Position numbers and translations under genes: made by a program
Part shown: positions 62,270 through 64,000 of the stretch, in pieces
How positions within the stretch are numbered: position 1 is the stretch's first letter
How the letters are laid out: each line of letters starts with the position of its first letter
The notes under the pieces: generated by a model
The model's input: the letters and a program-made list of their open reading frames with translations, nothing else
Databases searched by the model: none
What the model was told of the DNA's origin: nothing
DNA from: Takifugu bimaculatus
Taxonomy: Eukaryota > Chordata > Actinopteri > Tetraodontiformes > Tetraodontidae
Length of the DNA stretch: 64,000 nt
Direction of reading: 5' to 3'
NCBI GenBank assembly: GCA_004026145.2
Contig: CP034986.1
Coordinates: forward strand, 6,014,421-6,078,420

Positions 62270-63355
62270 CGGCTGTCCCTCCCTTGTCACACAATTACAG
62301 TTTATTGAATGTCTTCCCTTCTTTGTCCACATGTTCTAGAAGTCACATGCCATTGTCCAGAGTTATGCAGGGAGCTGCCTCCTCATCAGATGGTGTGTGT
62401 GTGTGTGTGTGTGTGTCCATATCAGGCAAGAGAGGCTGTGGGAATAACACACACACAGAAAATGTGGCTCTACCCACTTGCGACTCTTATAGCCCAGTAT
62501 AGTGCATTATATCACTGATTCTTATCAGCAGAACCATCTTGGAGCGCTACCAGAACCCAACCTGGGCCTATTTTTGTGGTTGGTCATTATGAGAACTTAG
62601 CCAGCTTCCTCTTTCCTGTTAAAGGATTACAGTTTAGCCAGATGAGGTCATGCTGCGCTCCAAAGACTGTAATGTTCTGATGGTTTCGGGTCTTTTGGTC
62701 TGATTCTTCTGGAGCCATATAAAAATATTCAGGTGAAACAAAGAGGGGGGGCCAAACAATAGATCCGTGGTCACCGGTGTGGGCGGGCTTAACTGGACCA
62801 AGCGGAATCTCAGACAGCAACCAGAGACGGGCTCAAACAGCAGCTCTTTGTTGGTAATCTCGGTATGTTTCAAGTAAAAAATAGAGCGGTAGCTTCCTGC
62901 GTGGGGGAGCAGTGTTGACACTGGGACGCGCTGACGTCACCTCTTTCCTGGCGGAGGCTGTGGGTTTTTTTAGGGGAACGAGTCACGGCGACCAAAATCC
63001 CCATGACGTGAGGTCACAGACTCGCCGGGATGACGAACCCAAAGTGTGACTCGAACGCAGCACGGCCGGAGCCTTTGTCATTTTGAAGCAACTTTACCGG
63101 CTAATAAAAGCGGAAAAATCAATAAAAAATTGGGGATTTTGGAGTCTCACCTATTGTCAGTCGTGTGCCAGGGTAGGGTGTACGGTCCGGGGTGGAGCTG
63201 CATGGCAGACAGAGGGGGAGGAGGGGGGAGAGGTGGGGAGTCGGCCGGGGGGAGGCAGGGCGGCGGAGATGGAGGAGGGGGCGGGGGCGGCAGAGGCGGC
63301 TCCGATAGCTTTGCCAGGATGCCAAGAGTGGGGCCTGATGACGGGGACGCTACGC
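55519..63355 (-). CDS. shroom4: Shroom family actin-binding protein, 3' part (partial)
   Basis: Shroom proteins bind F-actin through ASD1 and Rho kinase through ASD2 to control apical constriction and cell shape. Visible exons: 63151-63355, 58736-61511, 58542-58603, 57268-58063, 56615-57202, 56416-56542, 56222-56323, 55986-56156, 55763-55905, 55519-55681 (stop 55519-55521). ASD2 spans the last five exons: SAAKAQLLTQLKDF, ESLRKKLGVLREAQRGLQDD, CKPNEVDKFRMFIGDLDKVV, SHFVKMKAALLVEQRQLEDK. ASD1 lies in the 2.8-kb exon: ERFATNLRNEIQRKKAQL (about 60018-60075) and LLPFADRMKFFEET (about 59500). That exon opens SLQWGQLSRPYSSTDRSSSL, a Shroom signature. The N-terminal PDZ exons are outside the window. 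Four points need removal of one base to keep the frame. Choice of shroom4 over other paralogs rests on synteny with clcn5 and ccnb3. Confidence 0.9.
56543..56614 (-). other. 72-bp in-frame intron of shroom4
   Basis: Donor GTACGG and acceptor CTCAACAG after a pyrimidine tract. The length is a multiple of three and contains no stop, so retention would add 24 residues. Splicing gives SLDR joined to RSGASSSCSSYYSTSAA, which is the conserved ASD2 entry. Confidence 0.6.
58064..58541 (-). other. shroom4 intron between the 62-bp exon and the 796-bp exon
   Basis: Non-coding, with C7-C8 runs. Its two flanking exons do not agree in phase by one base. Confidence 0.6.
59081..59197 (-). repeat. 3 x 39-bp coding tandem repeat in shroom4
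   Basis: Three identical 39-bp units, each encoding a 13-residue charged block EREREEKLRRWEE (frame as read on the minus strand), in a long Glu/Arg-rich predicted helix between ASD1 and ASD2. Confidence 0.95.
61512..63150 (-). other. shroom4 intron (1.6 kb)
   Basis: Acceptor TCTTCAG (61514-61512) and donor GTGAGA (63150). Contains CA/GT arrays at 62229-62268 and 62392-62415; no gene seen. Confidence 0.75.
62229..62415. repeat. (CA)n and (GT)n microsatellites
   Basis: CA at 62229-62268 (preceded by a C10 run) and GT at 62392-62415, in opposite orientation. Confidence 0.93.
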
Positions 63356-64000
63356 CTGTGGAGGTGAGGGGGGAGAGAGAGTTAGGTGAGGAAAATATTG
63401 ATGATGCAAACAGTGGGACATCACGAGCGTTACAGGTTCACCCTTTAGCCTCGTTCACCTGCACCTCCACTTGGTGTGTGAGACTGAACACCGGCCTACA
63501 CCCTGGATTTGAGGGGACCAGCATTGGAAAGGTGCTGGAATCTTCCCATAATATAAATGTGCGACCTAAGTTAAAGCCCCCCCCCCCCCTCAGAACCCAC
63601 CATCATTACCACACGGTTAGGGAAAACAATTACTGGGGGGGGGGGGGTGTAAAGAACATGAACAATGGAAGGAGATGAGATCTCAACTAGGATGTGTCAG
63701 AGCTTCATTGAACTTGTTCTCAGCGGATTTAAGCCTGACTTGAACTTAGCTAACCGTGATGTAACCTGGACTCTTATGACCCTCTGTGACCTTTACGGGG
63801 GGGGGGGGCTCCAACCCCCACAGGCGTGTAAAACAACACGATTCTGGGTTTTTAAGGAAACCATTTGGAGATACAATTTGGAGCGAGGAATGCGGCTGCA
63901 GGAGCATTTTTCACAGTGTTTATGATAAAGTGGGAGCAGGAGAAGCCAAGTCCAAAATAAACACTTGTGTTTCCTGGTTCTCGCTCCCTCGTTCCGATCG
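63356..64000 (-). other. shroom4 intron, continuing past the right edge
   Basis: Upstream of acceptor CCTCCACAG (63358-63356). G/C homopolymers of 9-10 bases at about 63581, 63635 and 63798; no exon recognised. Confidence 0.65.

Overview
The window is vertebrate nuclear DNA, almost certainly from a teleost fish (a compact-genome percomorph is most likely; species not resolvable). The evidence is spliced genes with GT-AG junctions and many introns below 150 bp, abundant (CA)n/(GT)n microsatellites, a fish-type dispersed repeat ending in TTGATTTGATT, and gene content matching human Xp11.22. No prokaryotic features, rRNA, tRNA or CRISPR were seen.

Five protein-coding genes are supported. From left to right: (1) the 5' part of ccnb3 (cyclin B3, minus strand, four coding exons, running off the left edge); (2) an AKAP4/AKAP-like gene (plus strand, one visible coding exon, 4667-5488); (3) a TNF-superfamily ligand of the TRAIL/RANKL group (plus strand, seven coding exons over 24 kb, 10032-34169); (4) clcn5, an endosomal Cl-/H+ exchanger (minus strand, 18 coding exons, 42747-52498); (5) shroom4 (minus strand, ten visible exons including the ASD1 and ASD2 regions, 55519-63355, with the PDZ-coding 5' end beyond the right edge). 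The rest is intronic or intergenic and holds microsatellites, small tandem repeats, a CCAAT-box cluster next to ccnb3, two CpG-rich patches without a recognised gene, and one clear dispersed repeat.

The order and orientation (ccnb3 and akap head to head; akap and clcn5 converging; shroom4 nearby) reproduce the human CLCN5-AKAP4-CCNB3-SHROOM4 block. The surprise is the TNF ligand between akap and clcn5. Human Xp11.22 has none, but the related block on human 13q14 carries AKAP11 followed by TNFSF11 on the same strand. The fish locus therefore looks like a paralogon copy that kept a TNF ligand lost from the mammalian X.

The reading frames show a repeated oddity. One point in the TNF ligand and four in shroom4 need exactly one base removed to stay open, and each lies in or next to a G/C run. 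The 18-exon clcn5 model has no such break. Consensus over-calling of homopolymers is the simplest explanation, but real frameshifts cannot be excluded from sequence alone.
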